Source of the DNA: Aquiluna sp. | Lineage (GTDB): Bacteria > Actinomycetota > Actinomycetes > Actinomycetales > Microbacteriaceae | Reading direction: 5' to 3' | Assembly: GCA_028822985.1 (NCBI GenBank) | Contig: JAPKCK010000006.1 | Location: forward strand, 1 to 64,000 | Length of the DNA: 64,000 nt | Part shown: positions 21,270 through 30,358 of the stretch, one piece after another | Position numbering within the stretch: position 1 is the first letter of the stretch | Layout of the letters: each line of letters starts with the position of its first letter | Notes under the pieces: model-generated | Told to the model about the DNA's origin: nothing | Seen by the model: the letters and a program-made list of their open reading frames with translations, nothing else | Databases searched by the model: none | Made by a program: the position numbers and the translations under genes

Positions 21270-22337
21270 TTGCCAACTGACCATAATCGCTTCGAGACCG
21301 CAAAGCGCGGCTACGACCCAAAAGCCGTCGAGCGTGAGCTGAATGCCCTGAACTCGGAACTTGTCCGTGTCAAAGAGCAGGCTGCCGAAAATGCAGAGGC
21401 ACTCCAGCAAACTCTTGCCCAACTTGCTCAGTCCGAAGCAAAGCTGAGCGGAACGATGGCCCCGAGTTTTTCAAGCCTTGGAGCCGAGGCAGCAGAGCTG
21501 TTGATTAGAGCAGAGAGTACCGCCCGAGAAATTGAGAGCGCGGCTGCTGTCACCTCGGGGGAGCTGATTGAATCGGCCACTCAGGAAGCTAAGCGGATTG
21601 AACAAAACGCCGAGAATGCTTATCAAGATCAAATCACCGCTGCAGAAAGACGTGCGGCCCGCAGAATCGCAGGGGCAAAACATGATGCCGAACTGCTGAT
21701 CATGAAGGCAACCGCCGATGTCAAGGACAAGGTGCGGGATGCCGAATTAGAGGTTGCAAGGATGCGCGGGCAAGCTGCCACGGAAGTCGCTGCCCTCAAA
21801 ACCACGGCAAGGCGCGAAGTTGAGGCAAAAAAGGCCGAGCTGGATGCAAAAATTGCCGGGCAAGAGGTTCTCAATCTCGATCGCCTCGGGATAGAGCAAG
21901 CGGCAAAAGATCTAGCCCTTGCGGACCTTGAATCAAAATTCAAAACCCGTAGAAGAGCTGCAGAAAAAGATTATCTGGAAAAACACAACGAGGCAGTTCA
22001 TCAAACCGAAACCTATCTAGACTCCGCCAAGGTCGACTTGACCGACCTAAAAAAGACGATTTCTACTATTCGATTAGAAATACAAGCCCTTGAAATGGAA
22101 GCCGGTCAAGCTCAAAGTCGGATTCTTGCCGAGGCAAGAAGTCAGGCCGAAGCAATTGTTCACGCTTCTGATCTGGAGGCGACTGAAATAAATGCCAAAG
22201 CACTTGACAGCATTGCCGAGCTTGAGAAGGCAAGCGAGTTACGCATGAAGAAAATCGAGAATCGTGTGCGGTCAGGTGAGCTTTATTTGAAAAACCTGCG
22301 TAGTTTGGTAACCAACACTGATTCTGCGGAGGAATAG
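21270..22337 (+). CDS. DivIVA-like coiled-coil protein
   Basis: The 355-residue protein starts with a short DivIVA-like motif (Phe-Glu-Thr-Ala-Lys-Arg-Gly-Tyr-Asp-Pro near residue 8) and is then almost entirely heptad-rich coiled coil, high in Ala, Glu, Lys and Arg, up to the C terminus. DivIVA/Wag31-type proteins mark curved membranes and organise polar growth in Actinobacteria; a scaffold role here is an inference. A TTG at 21270 is taken as the start because AAGGA lies 6 nt upstream and longer frames would run into the divergent gene. The downstream transporter ATG directly follows its TAG stop, so the two genes form an operon. Confidence 0.78.
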   Translation: MPTDHNRFETAKRGYDPKAVERELNALNSELVRVKEQAAENAEALQQTLAQLAQSEAKLSGTMAPSFSSLGAEAAELLIRAESTAREIESAAAVTSGELIESATQEAKRIEQNAENAYQDQITAAERRAARRIAGAKHDAELLIMKATADVKDKVRDAELEVARMRGQAATEVAALKTTARREVEAKKAELDAKIAGQEVLNLDRLGIEQAAKDLALADLESKFKTRRRAAEKDYLEKHNEAVHQTETYLDSAKVDLTDLKKTISTIRLEIQALEMEAGQAQSRILAEARSQAEAIVHASDLEATEINAKALDSIAELEKASELRMKKIENRVRSGELYLKNLRSLVTNTDSAEE

Positions 22338-23390
22338 ATGGAACAGCGGGCAAGGGTAACTAACTCATTCCAAATTGGACTGACCGGCGGACTCGGAGTC
22401 CTTACGGCGATAATTATCGGCGCTGCTATTTCTCAGACTGCAACGATTCTTACCTACATTGGGATCGCATTATTCCTGGCGCTGGGGCTTGACCCGGTCG
22501 TAAGGTCCTTGACCAAGCGCAAGGTGCCGCGCCCGGTTGCAGTTGGAATAGTTGTTACTGGGTTTTTAGGAACTGTTGGACTAATACTTTGGGCGATCAT
22601 CCCAACGGCGGTTAGAGAGGCTGCAAAGCTAATCGAGCAAATACCAGACATTGCAGCCAACCTTGTTACCACGGACTTGATAGCTCGCTGGGATAGCCAG
22701 CTAGGCGGCGCAATTACAACCGCCACCAATTCAGGCCTCGATTTCATAGGTAACTCTGCGAACTGGCCAGTACTGCTCGGAGGAGTGCTCCAGGTTGGAA
22801 TCGGAGTTATATCTGGCGTGGTGGGGGTCGTAGTCGTAGTGATTCTCACCCTTTATTTCATGGCGTCGCTTGAAGGAATGAAGGACTACCTAGCAAAACT
22901 TTCCTCGGCTTCTAAGCGCGAACGCTTCCGTAAAATCACAGATCAGATCGCCTATTCGGTCGGTCGCTGGGTAATGGGCCAGACATCCGTCAGCCTCATA
23001 CACGCAACCAGCCTGTTTATCTTCTTAAGCATTATCAGCGCCCCGTTTGCGCTGCTCTTGACACTCCTGGCCTTCACCATCTCGTTGATCCCGCTAATTG
23101 GGCCACTGTCCTCGGCGATTATCGTCATAGCGGTGACCCTGATTGAAGGCCCGCAGCTTGCCCTGGTTGCGGTCATCTATTACTTGATTTACTTGCAGCT
23201 CGAGGCATACCTAATCTCCCCAAGGGTAATGAAGAAGGCCGTTTCGATCCCCGCGGCCTTAGTTGTTATCGCGGCCTTGATGGGAGGAACACTTATGGGT
23301 GTTCTAGGTGCCGTTATTGCTATTCCGGTTGCGGCATCGATACTGCTAATCGTGCGTGAGGTTTGGATGCCAAGACAGCAACTTCGCTAG
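22338..23390 (+). CDS. AI-2E family transporter (PerM/YdiK-like)
   Basis: Integral membrane protein of the AI-2E/PerM family. Members include putative exporters and Na+/H+ antiporters; the substrate here is unknown. The 350-residue protein has about eight TM helices with the family pattern: an N-terminal pair, FLALGLDPVVRSLTKRKVPRPVAV, a long amphipathic region (about 90-150), and the C-terminal block ISLIPLIGPLSSAI and YLIYLQLEAYLISPRVMKKAVSIP. A good Shine-Dalgarno (GGAGGA) lies in the last codons of the DivIVA-like gene. Confidence 0.85.
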   Translation: MEQRARVTNSFQIGLTGGLGVLTAIIIGAAISQTATILTYIGIALFLALGLDPVVRSLTKRKVPRPVAVGIVVTGFLGTVGLILWAIIPTAVREAAKLIEQIPDIAANLVTTDLIARWDSQLGGAITTATNSGLDFIGNSANWPVLLGGVLQVGIGVISGVVGVVVVVILTLYFMASLEGMKDYLAKLSSASKRERFRKITDQIAYSVGRWVMGQTSVSLIHATSLFIFLSIISAPFALLLTLLAFTISLIPLIGPLSSAIIVIAVTLIEGPQLALVAVIYYLIYLQLEAYLISPRVMKKAVSIPAALVVIAALMGGTLMGVLGAVIAIPVAASILLIVREVWMPRQQLR

Positions 23391-23396
23391 AAAAGG

Positions 23397-24104
23397 TCAA
23401 AAACCGTCAGGAAGCGGAGAGCTTCCTGGAACTGAGATTTCGGCTATCTTGTCCAGGACTCTCTTCGTTGCCTTTTCGCCAACCCAAAGATGTTTTTCCT
23501 GATCAAACCCAAAAACCTCAGCTTGGTCGACTATAGCGAACCTGGTGGTGGCGGCTACTGGGTCGAGATACTCGTCTAACTCAGGAACGAGTGCGATAAG
23601 CGGTCGTCCAAATTCGTTCCAACGAAGAAGGTCGGCATCGGTTGCACGATGAAGTGGTGGCGAGAGCAAGATTGCCCCCAAAATATCGAGATCTGGTCCA
23701 TATTTGATTGCAAGCTCAGTGCCAAAGGACCAACCGATTAGCCACGGTGCTGGAAGACCTCGCTTCAGACAGAACTCCACTGCCGCCGCCACATCCTCTC
23801 TCTCAGCCACGCCATCTGAAAACTGGCCCGATGAGGTGCCCCTTGGCGATGTGGTGCCCCTGGTGTTGAATCTAAGAACAGCCGCTCCAATTAGTGCCGG
23901 CAGTCGGTTAGCCGCCTTCCTAATCAAGTGGGAGTCCATAAAGCCGCCGTGAGTAGGTAACGGGTGAAGCATTATCAAAGTAGTAACAGGCTCACCAAAG
24001 GCTGGGACCGACAATTCACCGACCAGCACTTCAGAGTCAACAGTATGAATTTCGACGTCCTCGCGGACACCAGGAAGTACGGTTGAGGAGCGTATTTCTT
24101 CCAC
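23397..24104 (-). CDS. Alpha/beta-hydrolase family protein
   Basis: The 235-residue protein has the hydrolase order: an early MLHPLPTHGG loop (oxyanion region), RFNTRGTTSPRG, the nucleophile elbow GWSFGTEL, and a C-terminal His in KHLWVGEK; the acidic residue is probably in VPELDEYLDP. It resembles the dienelactone-hydrolase-like alpha/beta proteins with the H-P-x-P-x-x-G-G start. No substrate can be assigned. The GTG start overlaps the upstream small-protein stop by 1 nt (TAGTG), so it is probably translated by coupling in the three-gene run with the transglycosylase-like gene. Confidence 0.8.
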   Translation of the reverse strand: MEEIRSSTVLPGVREDVEIHTVDSEVLVGELSVPAFGEPVTTLIMLHPLPTHGGFMDSHLIRKAANRLPALIGAAVLRFNTRGTTSPRGTSSGQFSDGVAEREDVAAAVEFCLKRGLPAPWLIGWSFGTELAIKYGPDLDILGAILLSPPLHRATDADLLRWNEFGRPLIALVPELDEYLDPVAATTRFAIVDQAEVFGFDQEKHLWVGEKATKRVLDKIAEISVPGSSPLPDGF

Positions 24105-24400
24105 TAGGTCAACATCCCGTCAAACAACTTCCAGCAGTGATTATGAAAATGTCTTCTGGTTTCCACTCCACGATGAAGATCCCAGGCAACCGTATGGGCA
24201 ATGCCCTGCTCAATATCAATTTGACAGACGGGGCACTTCCAACGCTTTCCCTCTTCGGCATTCGCACCGGAGCTTTGCTGAACCTGAAACTCCACACCGC
24301 GCTTCGTCTCTGAGTGCGGCAAAGTGGTTCGAATCATTGAATAATCTAGCTCGCGATACTCACGCTTAGCAGCATTTCGACGAGGTCTGCGACCGACCAT
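24104..24400 (-). CDS. Small conserved actinobacterial zinc-ribbon-like protein, function unknown
   Basis: The 98-residue protein begins with a basic stretch (VGRRPRRNAAKR) and carries a likely metal site: CPVC near 67, His at about 79 (IAHTVAWD), and RRHFHNHCW near 90. The spacing C-x2-C ... H ... H-x-H-x2-C recalls HNH-like or zinc-ribbon folds. I recall small actinobacterial proteins with the same CPxC...HxVAW...RRHxHxxCW pattern, but no reliable function. The ATG at 24400 overlaps the TGA of the upstream transglycosylase-like gene (TGATG), indicating translational coupling. Confidence 0.7.
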   Translation of the reverse strand: MVGRRPRRNAAKREYRELDYSMIRTTLPHSETKRGVEFQVQQSSGANAEEGKRWKCPVCQIDIEQGIAHTVAWDLHRGVETRRHFHNHCWKLFDGMLT

Positions 24401-24978
24401 CAGTACCAGTTGTGATTGTCGGAATGAGCAAGAGCGGCACAGGGTGAACCATAGCGACCTTCGATGTAACCCAAGCCCCACTTGATCTGAGTGTCGGCAT
24501 TGGTTCGCCAGTCCGCACCGGCAGATGCCATCTTGGAAGCAGGCAGTGACTGCGGGATTCCGTAAGCACCCGAGGACTTGTTGGTCGCAGTTAGTCTCCA
24601 ATTGCTCTCACGCTCCCAGAGCTTGACCAAACATGAAAATTGCGTGTACTCCCAGCCTCGAGCCCTGGTTTCTTGCAAGGCGAACCCTTTTGCGCTCTCC
24701 GGATCCGGAGTGGGAGCATTGCTAACCACAAGCCTTAGCGCGGTCGCTCCATCTACGAGCTCGAACTCACCCCGACCAAAACCATCCCCGGCAATCGACT
24801 GGATTGCCAACTGCTGGTACTCCATGTCTTCGCTCTCAAAACTCTGCATTGAGTTGGCAGATGCGAAGGCGCCCGAGTAGGGATCCACCGCGGTTACCAT
24901 CACTAGAGCAGACACGAAAACAAAACCCATGCCGACGCTTGTCAGCGGGTAAGTGGTTCTCGATCGATGTTTCGCCAA
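24400..24978 (-). CDS. Lytic transglycosylase-like (SLT-fold) secreted protein
   Basis: Probably cleaves or binds peptidoglycan outside the membrane. The 192-residue protein has an N-terminal basic segment and a hydrophobic signal/anchor (about 15-32; VGMGFVFVSALVMVTAV). A low-complexity linker follows, then an SLT-like C-terminal domain with the catalytic Glu in LWERESNWRLTATN, SGAYGIPQSLP, and the terminal TQIKWGLGYIEGRYGSPCAA block typical of short actinobacterial SLT proteins. A TTG start at 24978 is chosen because GAGGAG lies a few bases upstream; the frame is open further but lacks any sensible start. Confidence 0.78.
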   Translation of the reverse strand: MAKHRSRTTYPLTSVGMGFVFVSALVMVTAVDPYSGAFASANSMQSFESEDMEYQQLAIQSIAGDGFGRGEFELVDGATALRLVVSNAPTPDPESAKGFALQETRARGWEYTQFSCLVKLWERESNWRLTATNKSSGAYGIPQSLPASKMASAGADWRTNADTQIKWGLGYIEGRYGSPCAALAHSDNHNWY

Positions 24979-25027
24979 TTCGCTCCTCAGGAAAGATAAG
25001 CCTATTGGGGGTTTGGCTTTGGAGCAA

Positions 25028-25564
25028 TTAACCCAGCGCGATTTGCCGGTGTCCAGCGCTGGCAACGAGACCGCGAAACGCATCAATTTCCACCTTAGAG
25101 AGCCCTGACTTAGCCGACCCAAGTGGCCTAGTGCGAACCTCCAGGGGTAACGGGGCCACCAGCTTCCCACGGTTTACTCTGATGGAATTCAAAAGCTCAG
25201 CTACGTGCGATTTGGAATAACCGTTCCTCTGCCCCGAGAAGCGCCCCTTTGGCTTCTCGTCCAAAACTTTAGAAATCTCCAAAAGCAATTGGTTTAACTC
25301 GCTGAGAACCCCTAATTTGCCTGACCTGGACATTTGTTCCGCTATTTCCCTTGCCTCGAGAGAGTCGGCGAGCTTGTCCAGGGTGCTATCGACCGGTGTT
25401 ATTTGGTAGCCACCAGCAACCATGTCAAACCTTGCCACAGAGACAATAGAAGAAGTAATAAGACTGCGACGAGCAGCTCCAAATTGAATCTTGATTCGTG
25501 CCAGGAGTGCATCAACTTGATCGGGGTGATACCCCATGAGATCCGGTTGGCTCTTTGGAAACAT
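25028..25564 (-). CDS. DivIVA-domain protein
   Basis: The 178-residue protein opens with a DivIVA-like motif (MGYHPDQVDALLARI), followed by a mixed helical region and ends with a second similar helix (SKVEIDAFRGLVASAG). The family marks curved membrane or the cell pole; this short member lacks the long coiled coil of Wag31, so it may be an accessory scaffold. It is 2 nt downstream of cdsA, and such proteins often sit next to cdsA in Microbacteriaceae (recalled, not checked). This is the second DivIVA-like protein in the window. Confidence 0.65.
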   Translation of the reverse strand: MFPKSQPDLMGYHPDQVDALLARIKIQFGAARRSLITSSIVSVARFDMVAGGYQITPVDSTLDKLADSLEAREIAEQMSRSGKLGVLSELNQLLLEISKVLDEKPKGRFSGQRNGYSKSHVAELLNSIRVNRGKLVAPLPLEVRTRPLGSAKSGLSKVEIDAFRGLVASAGHRQIALG

Positions 25565-25566
25565 GA

Positions 25567-26388
25567 TTAGAACACTAACTGACTCATGAGGTATGCAACA
25601 AAAGCTGATGGGATTATGGAATCAATGCGGTCCAGCACTCCTCCATGGCCAGGCAACACGTTACCCATATCTTTTACATTCAAGTCTCGCTTTAGTAGCG
25701 ACTCGGAAAGATCACCCAACACGGAACTCAACAATATCGCTGCCCCAAAGAGCAGACCAAACAGAAAAGATGCCGGCGTAAGCAGCACAAGAGCTTGGCC
25801 GCCTACAAAAGCCCCGACTATTGAAGCGACAAGGCCCTCCCAGGTTTTCTTTGGGCTTATCTCAGGAGAAAGCTTCGTCTTTCCAAAAAACATTCCAATT
25901 AGGTATCCAAAGGTGTCAATTATCGCGACCGTAAGGACTAGTCCCAGTATCCAAAGAACTCCAGCCGGCTGCAAGACAAGCTGGATCGAAAAGCTCAAAA
26001 GCAGAGGCACGTAGACCAGGACAAAAGCCGTCCCCCCAAAATCACGCAGGGTCTGCTTGAAAGACTGCTTGTTGGAGGAGTAAACCAAGGTAGCTATTCG
26101 CCAAACAACCAAAAGAAAAATCGAAATAAGCAACCCAAGCCACTGACCCTCTGCGCCGAGAAAATATGTACTGAAAACTATCCCCGGTCCCAAAAGCGCA
26201 ACCAGCCTCGGAACGTGCCAACCGGCTGATCGCATCGCGACGCTTAACTCGGCAGCCGCAAACCCGGAGGCAACCGCCACCAGCGCCGTGAACGCCAAAG
26301 GGTGCAGAAGCGAAAGCAGGAGAACGGCGCCAAGGCTCAACCCGACCACGAGTCGTGGCACTAAGGTTCTAGTTTTGGCGGATTCCAT
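25567..26388 (-). CDS. cdsA: Phosphatidate cytidylyltransferase
   Basis: Membrane enzyme that makes CDP-diacylglycerol from phosphatidate and CTP, the entry step to phosphatidylglycerol, cardiolipin and phosphatidylinositol. The 273-residue protein has about eight TM helices and the family signature near the C terminus: [16 protein letters not shown] and [34 protein letters not shown], with the acidic metal-binding residues. The start abuts the frr stop with no gap, so it is part of the pyrH-frr-cdsA run. Confidence 0.96.
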   Translation of the reverse strand: [273 protein letters not shown]

Positions 26389-26949
26389 TTAGACCTCTAG
26401 TAGTTCTGCTTCCTTGTTCTTCAGTGCATCATCGATCTTGTCAGTGTGGGCCTTGGTAAGTGCTTCGAGCTCTTTTTCAGCGCGATCAACCTCGTCCTCA
26501 CCAGCTCCACCGTCTTTCTTCACAGCCTCGAGTGCTTCCTTCGCAATTCTTCTTATGCCTCGGACTGAAACTCGGCCGTGCTCCGCCTTGTCGCGAGTCA
26601 ACTTGACGTATTCCTTACGTCGCTCCTCGGTGAGCTCTGGAAGATTGATTCTAATAATTTCGCCATCATTATTGGGCTGCGCCCCAAGATTCGGCATCGC
26701 CATTAGAGCCCTCTCGATGGCCGGCAAAGCCGTCTTATCGTAGGGGTTGATAATAAGAGAGCGAGCCTCTGGGTTTTGGATTCCGCAAAGCTGCGTCAAT
26801 GGGGTTGGCGTTCCGTAATAATCCACCATCACCTTCTGAAACATCCCCGGATTGGCCCTCCCGGTCCTAACTGAGGCAAAGTCATCTTTGGTCGACTCCA
26901 GTGCCTTGTCCATCTTGCTTGTTGCCTCTGCCAAAATTTCTGCGATCAT
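26389..26949 (-). CDS. frr: Ribosome recycling factor
   Basis: Splits the post-termination ribosome together with EF-G. The 186-residue protein has family length and the expected three-helix bundle plus small beta domain: the start in [63 protein letters not shown], and the C-terminal helix ending in [22 protein letters not shown] lies 9 nt before the ATG. It is 19 nt downstream of pyrH. Confidence 0.98.
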   Translation of the reverse strand: MIAEILAEATSKMDKALESTKDDFASVRTGRANPGMFQKVMVDYYGTPTPLTQLCGIQNPEARSLIINPYDKTALPAIERALMAMPNLGAQPNNDGEIIRINLPELTEERRKEYVKLTRDKAEHGRVSVRGIRRIAKEALEAVKKDGGAGEDEVDRAEKELEALTKAHTDKIDDALKNKEAELLEV

Positions 26950-26968
26950 CTCATCTGCTCCTATTTGC

Positions 26969-27670
26969 CTATGTTCGAACCCTGGTGCCGACTTCTCTCC
27001 CTAAGAGTGCAGCCGAAATATCATCCATTCCAAAAACTCGCATTGGCATTTGATTGTCCATGCAGAGCGAAAATGCCGTTGAGTCAACGACCTTCAGACC
27101 TTGAACCAACGCATCCTGATAACTAATTTCCGTCAGCTTCTTTGCCTCTGGATCCTTGTGTGGGTCGGACGAGTAAACACCATCGACTCCATTCTTAGCC
27201 ACAAGCACCTCGACCGCGGAAATCTCAAGCGCACGCTGTGCGGCAACAGTGTCAGTGGAGAAATAAGGCAAGCCCGCACCCGCACCAAAAATAACTATCC
27301 GACCTTTTTCCAAATGCCTGATTGCGCGCAATGGCAAGTAAGGCTCTGCTACCTGAGCCATAGAAATCGCAGTCTGAACCCGAACATCAGCACCGGCCTG
27401 CTCTATGAAGTCTTGAAGCGCTAAAGCATTCATGACGGTGCCAAGCATGCCCATATAGTCAGCGCGACCGCGATCCATTCCGCGGTTAGAAAGCTCGGCA
27501 CCCCTGAAGAAGTTTCCGCCTCCAACGACGATAGCAATTTCCACTTCTTTGGCGGCATCTGCGATTTTTTTGGCTACTGCGGCAACAACGTCTGGATTAA
27601 CCCCGAGGCCACCGCCTCCGAAGGCCTCCCCGGAAAGCTTTAGAAGAACTCTTCTTTTCTTGGTCTCCAA
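26969..27670 (-). CDS. pyrH: UMP kinase
   Basis: Phosphorylates UMP to UDP in pyrimidine nucleotide synthesis. The 233-residue protein is a bacterial amino-acid-kinase-fold [38 protein letters not shown], and the nucleotide loop [19 protein letters not shown] at 27670 is the likely start because GGAGGG lies 4 nt upstream. A terminator separates it from tsf, so it probably has its own promoter in the 99-nt gap. Confidence 0.97.
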   Translation of the reverse strand: METKKRRVLLKLSGEAFGGGGLGVNPDVVAAVAKKIADAAKEVEIAIVVGGGNFFRGAELSNRGMDRGRADYMGMLGTVMNALALQDFIEQAGADVRVQTAISMAQVAEPYLPLRAIRHLEKGRIVIFGAGAGLPYFSTDTVAAQRALEISAVEVLVAKNGVDGVYSSDPHKDPEAKKLTEISYQDALVQGLKVVDSTAFSLCMDNQMPMRVFGMDDISAALLGREVGTRVRT

Positions 27671-27726
27671 TTAGCCCTCCAGGTATCACGACGTTTTTCC
27701 TTTCCAATACTAGGGCGCAAATAAGA

Positions 27727-27755
27727 AACGGGCCCGGTCATTGACCGAGCCCGTT
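27727..27755 (-). terminator. Rho-independent terminator after tsf
   Basis: A near-perfect inverted repeat with 14-nt arms (one mismatch) around a 1-nt centre, very G+C-rich, followed on the minus strand by a T-rich run (TTTCTTATTT). It lies 14 nt past the tsf stop codon and ends the rpsB-tsf transcript before pyrH. Confidence 0.85.
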
Positions 27756-27769
27756 AACCATTTCTTAGA

Positions 27770-28597
27770 CTAGACGCCGACGCGCAACCTTAGGAACCCA
27801 GTTACGGTCAATCCGGCAGCCTTAGCCACCTGAGCAACACTCTGCTTATTGTCCTTCGCGAAAGGCTGGTCGAGCAGGCAAGTCTCTTTGAAAAAGCCTG
27901 TTACTCGGCCTTCAACTACCTTTGCCAAAGCTGCCTCAGGCTTGCCCTCGTTACGAGCGGTTTCCTCGGCAATTTCGCGTTCCTTGGCGACAACCTCAGC
28001 AGGTACGTCCTCACGTGAAAGGTAAGTCGGACTGAAAGCTGCAATGTGAACTGCGATGTCATGAGCAGTTTCTACATCGGTGCCCTCGAACCCAAGTACA
28101 ACTCCGACCTGTGGCGGAAGATCTCGACTCGTGCGGTGCATGTAAGCATCTAACCCGGGGGCTGAGATGACCTCAACCTTTCTGAGCTCGACTTTTTCGC
28201 CCATGATCGCTGCCTTGTCAGTAATCGACGCGGAAACCGTGCTGTCACCCAGCGGTGCCTCCAGGGCGGCCTCAATCGAGGTTGCGCCAGAAGCGGAGAT
28301 TGCATCTGCAACCTGGTCGGCAAGTGTGACGAAGTTCTCCGCCTTTGCAACAAAGTCAGTCTCGCAAGCAAGCTCGATTATCACTGCTGATCCATTAGCA
28401 ATTCGAGAAACTACTAAACCGTTTGAAGTTGTTCGGCCTTCGCGCTTCGAAACTCCCTTTAGACCCTTGAGTCTTAGAACTTCAAAAGCCTTTTCGACGT
28501 CTCCATCGGCTTCATCAAGGGCTCCCTTGCAATCCATCATGCCGGCCCCCGATTTTTCTCGAAGCGCCTTTACGTCTGAGGCTGTGTAGTTCGCCAT
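27770..28597 (-). CDS. tsf: Elongation factor Ts
   Basis: Guanine-nucleotide exchange factor that regenerates EF-Tu-GTP. The 275-residue protein has the N-terminal UBA-like domain (VKALREKSGAGMMDCKGALDEADGD), the TDFVAK region, and the C-terminal core through FLRLRVG. It lies 1 nt after the rpsB stop codon, the usual rpsB-tsf operon, and is followed by a strong terminator. Confidence 0.98.
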   Translation of the reverse strand: MANYTASDVKALREKSGAGMMDCKGALDEADGDVEKAFEVLRLKGLKGVSKREGRTTSNGLVVSRIANGSAVIIELACETDFVAKAENFVTLADQVADAISASGATSIEAALEAPLGDSTVSASITDKAAIMGEKVELRKVEVISAPGLDAYMHRTSRDLPPQVGVVLGFEGTDVETAHDIAVHIAAFSPTYLSREDVPAEVVAKEREIAEETARNEGKPEAALAKVVEGRVTGFFKETCLLDQPFAKDNKQSVAQVAKAAGLTVTGFLRLRVGV

Positions 28598-28598
28598 G

Positions 28599-29507
28599 TT
28601 ATGCGTCCTTCTTGTCTGTTTCGGCCTCTACGGCTGGAGCTGGTGCCTCTTCAGTCTTAGCGGCGGCTGGCTTCTCGGCTACAACATTCGCAGCGTCAAT
28701 CGCTGGAGTTTCGGTTGCTGGAGTTTCGGCTAAAACCTCGGTCGCTTCTGACTTGCCCTGCTCTAGCAATTCGCGTTCCCACTCGGCTAGAGGCTCTGCC
28801 TGAGCTTCGTCCTTTGAGTGGCGAGCGATCATGCCGTCAGCTGCTGCGTCAGCAATCACCTTAGTTAGAATCTCGATTGAGCGGATAGCATCGTCGTTAC
28901 CCGGGATGCCGATGGTTACGTCGTCCGGGTCACAATTGCTGTCAAGAATTGCAATTACAGGAATGCCAAGCTTCTTGGCCTCTGTGATTGCAAGGTGCTC
29001 CTTGATGGTGTCAACCACCCATAGTGCGCTTGGGGTCTTGGCCATGTTGCGAATTCCACCCAGCGACTTCTCTAGCTTGTCGCGCTCACGACGGAAAATT
29101 AGCAATTCTTTTTTGGTGAATGAGGACTTGCTGGCGTCCTCAAAATCCATGGTGTCAAGCTCTTTTAGACGCTGAATCCGCTTATTTACGGTGTTGAAGT
29201 TTGTGAGAAGTCCGCCCAACCAGCGTTGGTTGATGTACGGCTGTCCAACGCGAATTGCCTCGGCAGAAATGACTCCCTGAGCCTGCTTCTTGGTTCCGAC
29301 AAACATAACTGATCCACCATTAGCAACTAAATCACGAACAAAGTTGTAGGCGTCGTCAATGTGCTTGACCGACTGCTGCAGATCGATGATGTAAATGCCG
29401 GAACGGTCCGTGAGAATGAACGGCTTCATTTTTGGGTTCCATCGCTTGGTCTGGTGACCGAAGTGAACTCCCGCGTCCAATAGTTGACGCATTGTGATCG
29501 TGGCCAA
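28599..29507 (-). CDS. rpsB: 30S ribosomal protein S2
   Basis: Small-subunit protein. The 302-residue product starts [22 protein letters not shown] and carries [10 protein letters not shown] and the usual DSNCDPD region, then ends in an acidic Ala/Glu/Pro-rich tail of about 55 residues ([12 protein letters not shown]...) absent from short S2 proteins. The start is TTG at 29507, fixed by a strong AAGGAGGG 5 nt upstream; the frame is open further but has no signal. First gene of rpsB-tsf and divergent from the LytM peptidase gene. Confidence 0.97.
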   Translation of the reverse strand: MATITMRQLLDAGVHFGHQTKRWNPKMKPFILTDRSGIYIIDLQQSVKHIDDAYNFVRDLVANGGSVMFVGTKKQAQGVISAEAIRVGQPYINQRWLGGLLTNFNTVNKRIQRLKELDTMDFEDASKSSFTKKELLIFRRERDKLEKSLGGIRNMAKTPSALWVVDTIKEHLAITEAKKLGIPVIAILDSNCDPDDVTIGIPGNDDAIRSIEILTKVIADAAADGMIARHSKDEAQAEPLAEWERELLEQGKSEATEVLAETPATETPAIDAANVVAEKPAAAKTEEAPAPAVEAETDKKDA

Positions 29508-29751
29508 TTGGCCCTCCTTTTGGACACCGAAGTATCCACTCAGTTTTGTGATTCGGCCGGTTGGCCTAATCCCTGGCATTCCATTTGACAGCACCTATTT
29601 CTAGGACCGAGTTATCAAAATGATTGGAACACGCGAATTCACTCAATACCTAGGTAATGAGAGTGTTACTAGCATACCAACCGAAGGCCATGTTTTCCAG
29701 TGGAATTAGGCATTCCTCACCGAGTGCCCGTTCCTTAGTCAGTCTCTAGAC
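29508..29751. promoter_or_regulatory. Divergent rpsB / LytM-peptidase control region
   Basis: This 244-nt region separates divergent starts and must hold the rpsB promoter and leader. A 20-nt imperfect palindrome (one mismatched pair, centre CCTAGG) lies at 29642-29661. A palindrome of this quality is expected about once or twice per 64 kb by chance, so a regulatory role is only possible. No convincing -35/-10 pair can be fixed by eye. Confidence 0.4.
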
Positions 29752-30228
29752 ATGTTTAGATTATTAGCAATTTTTTCTGTCCTGTTGAGCGTTCTTGGGC
29801 AAGAGTTTCGTCCCCCGGAAATCTGGGCAAAGCCTGTTCCCTTTTTTCAAGTCGAACGCCAATTTTTAGCCCCCGTGTCTCTTTATGGCCCAGGACATCG
29901 TGGCCTGGACTTTACCCTCGAAGACAATCAAAAAATTCTTGCACCAACGTCTGGGCGAATTACGTTTTCGGGGCCAGTAGTAGATCGGAACATCGTCACG
30001 ATAACCACCGATACGGGGTATCTGCTCAGCTTTGAGCAGATTTGTTCCTCATTATTGCCAGGGGATTTCATCCAAAGGGGTGCGAAACTCGGCCAGTTTT
30101 GCTTGATAGGTGAAGCGTATAAACCGCACTGTCGGAGCTGCGTCCACTTTTCCGTGAGGAGTAGACGTGGCTACCTAAACCCGGAGCTCTTCTTGGGCAG
30201 TCTTTCGCCCAGCATTCTCAAGGCCTAA
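29752..30228 (+). CDS. M23-family (LytM-like) peptidase-domain protein
   Basis: Secreted or membrane-anchored protein of the LytM fold, which cleaves peptidoglycan cross-links or acts as a regulator when degenerate. The 158-residue protein has a short hydrophobic N terminus (signal peptide ending near residue 16), the metal-ligand motif GHRGLDF (His and Asp, about 49-55), a central GRITFSGPVVDRNIVTI, and HFSVR near the C terminus, where the second HxH motif is reduced. Two Cys pairs could form disulfides. A peptidase of this type often lies beside rpsB in Actinobacteria. The catalytic site looks only partly conserved, so activity is uncertain. Confidence 0.82.
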   Translation: MFRLLAIFSVLLSVLGQEFRPPEIWAKPVPFFQVERQFLAPVSLYGPGHRGLDFTLEDNQKILAPTSGRITFSGPVVDRNIVTITTDTGYLLSFEQICSSLLPGDFIQRGAKLGQFCLIGEAYKPHCRSCVHFSVRSRRGYLNPELFLGSLSPSILKA

Positions 30229-30358
30229 CCTCAATCCACTAAGCGGGCCCAGCTAAGCAGCAACTCATAAGCAGCGACTTCCACACACCCTCAACCTCTT
30301 GCAAATCGAAACACACAGTCCTGGCTTGAGGGATGCGGGCGTGCAACTTGCAGGACAC

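Noticed and set aside
24401-24601. N-terminal extension of the zinc-ribbon-like protein
   Set aside because: The frame is open but lies inside the transglycosylase-like gene on the same strand; the TGATG overlap gives a natural start at 24400.
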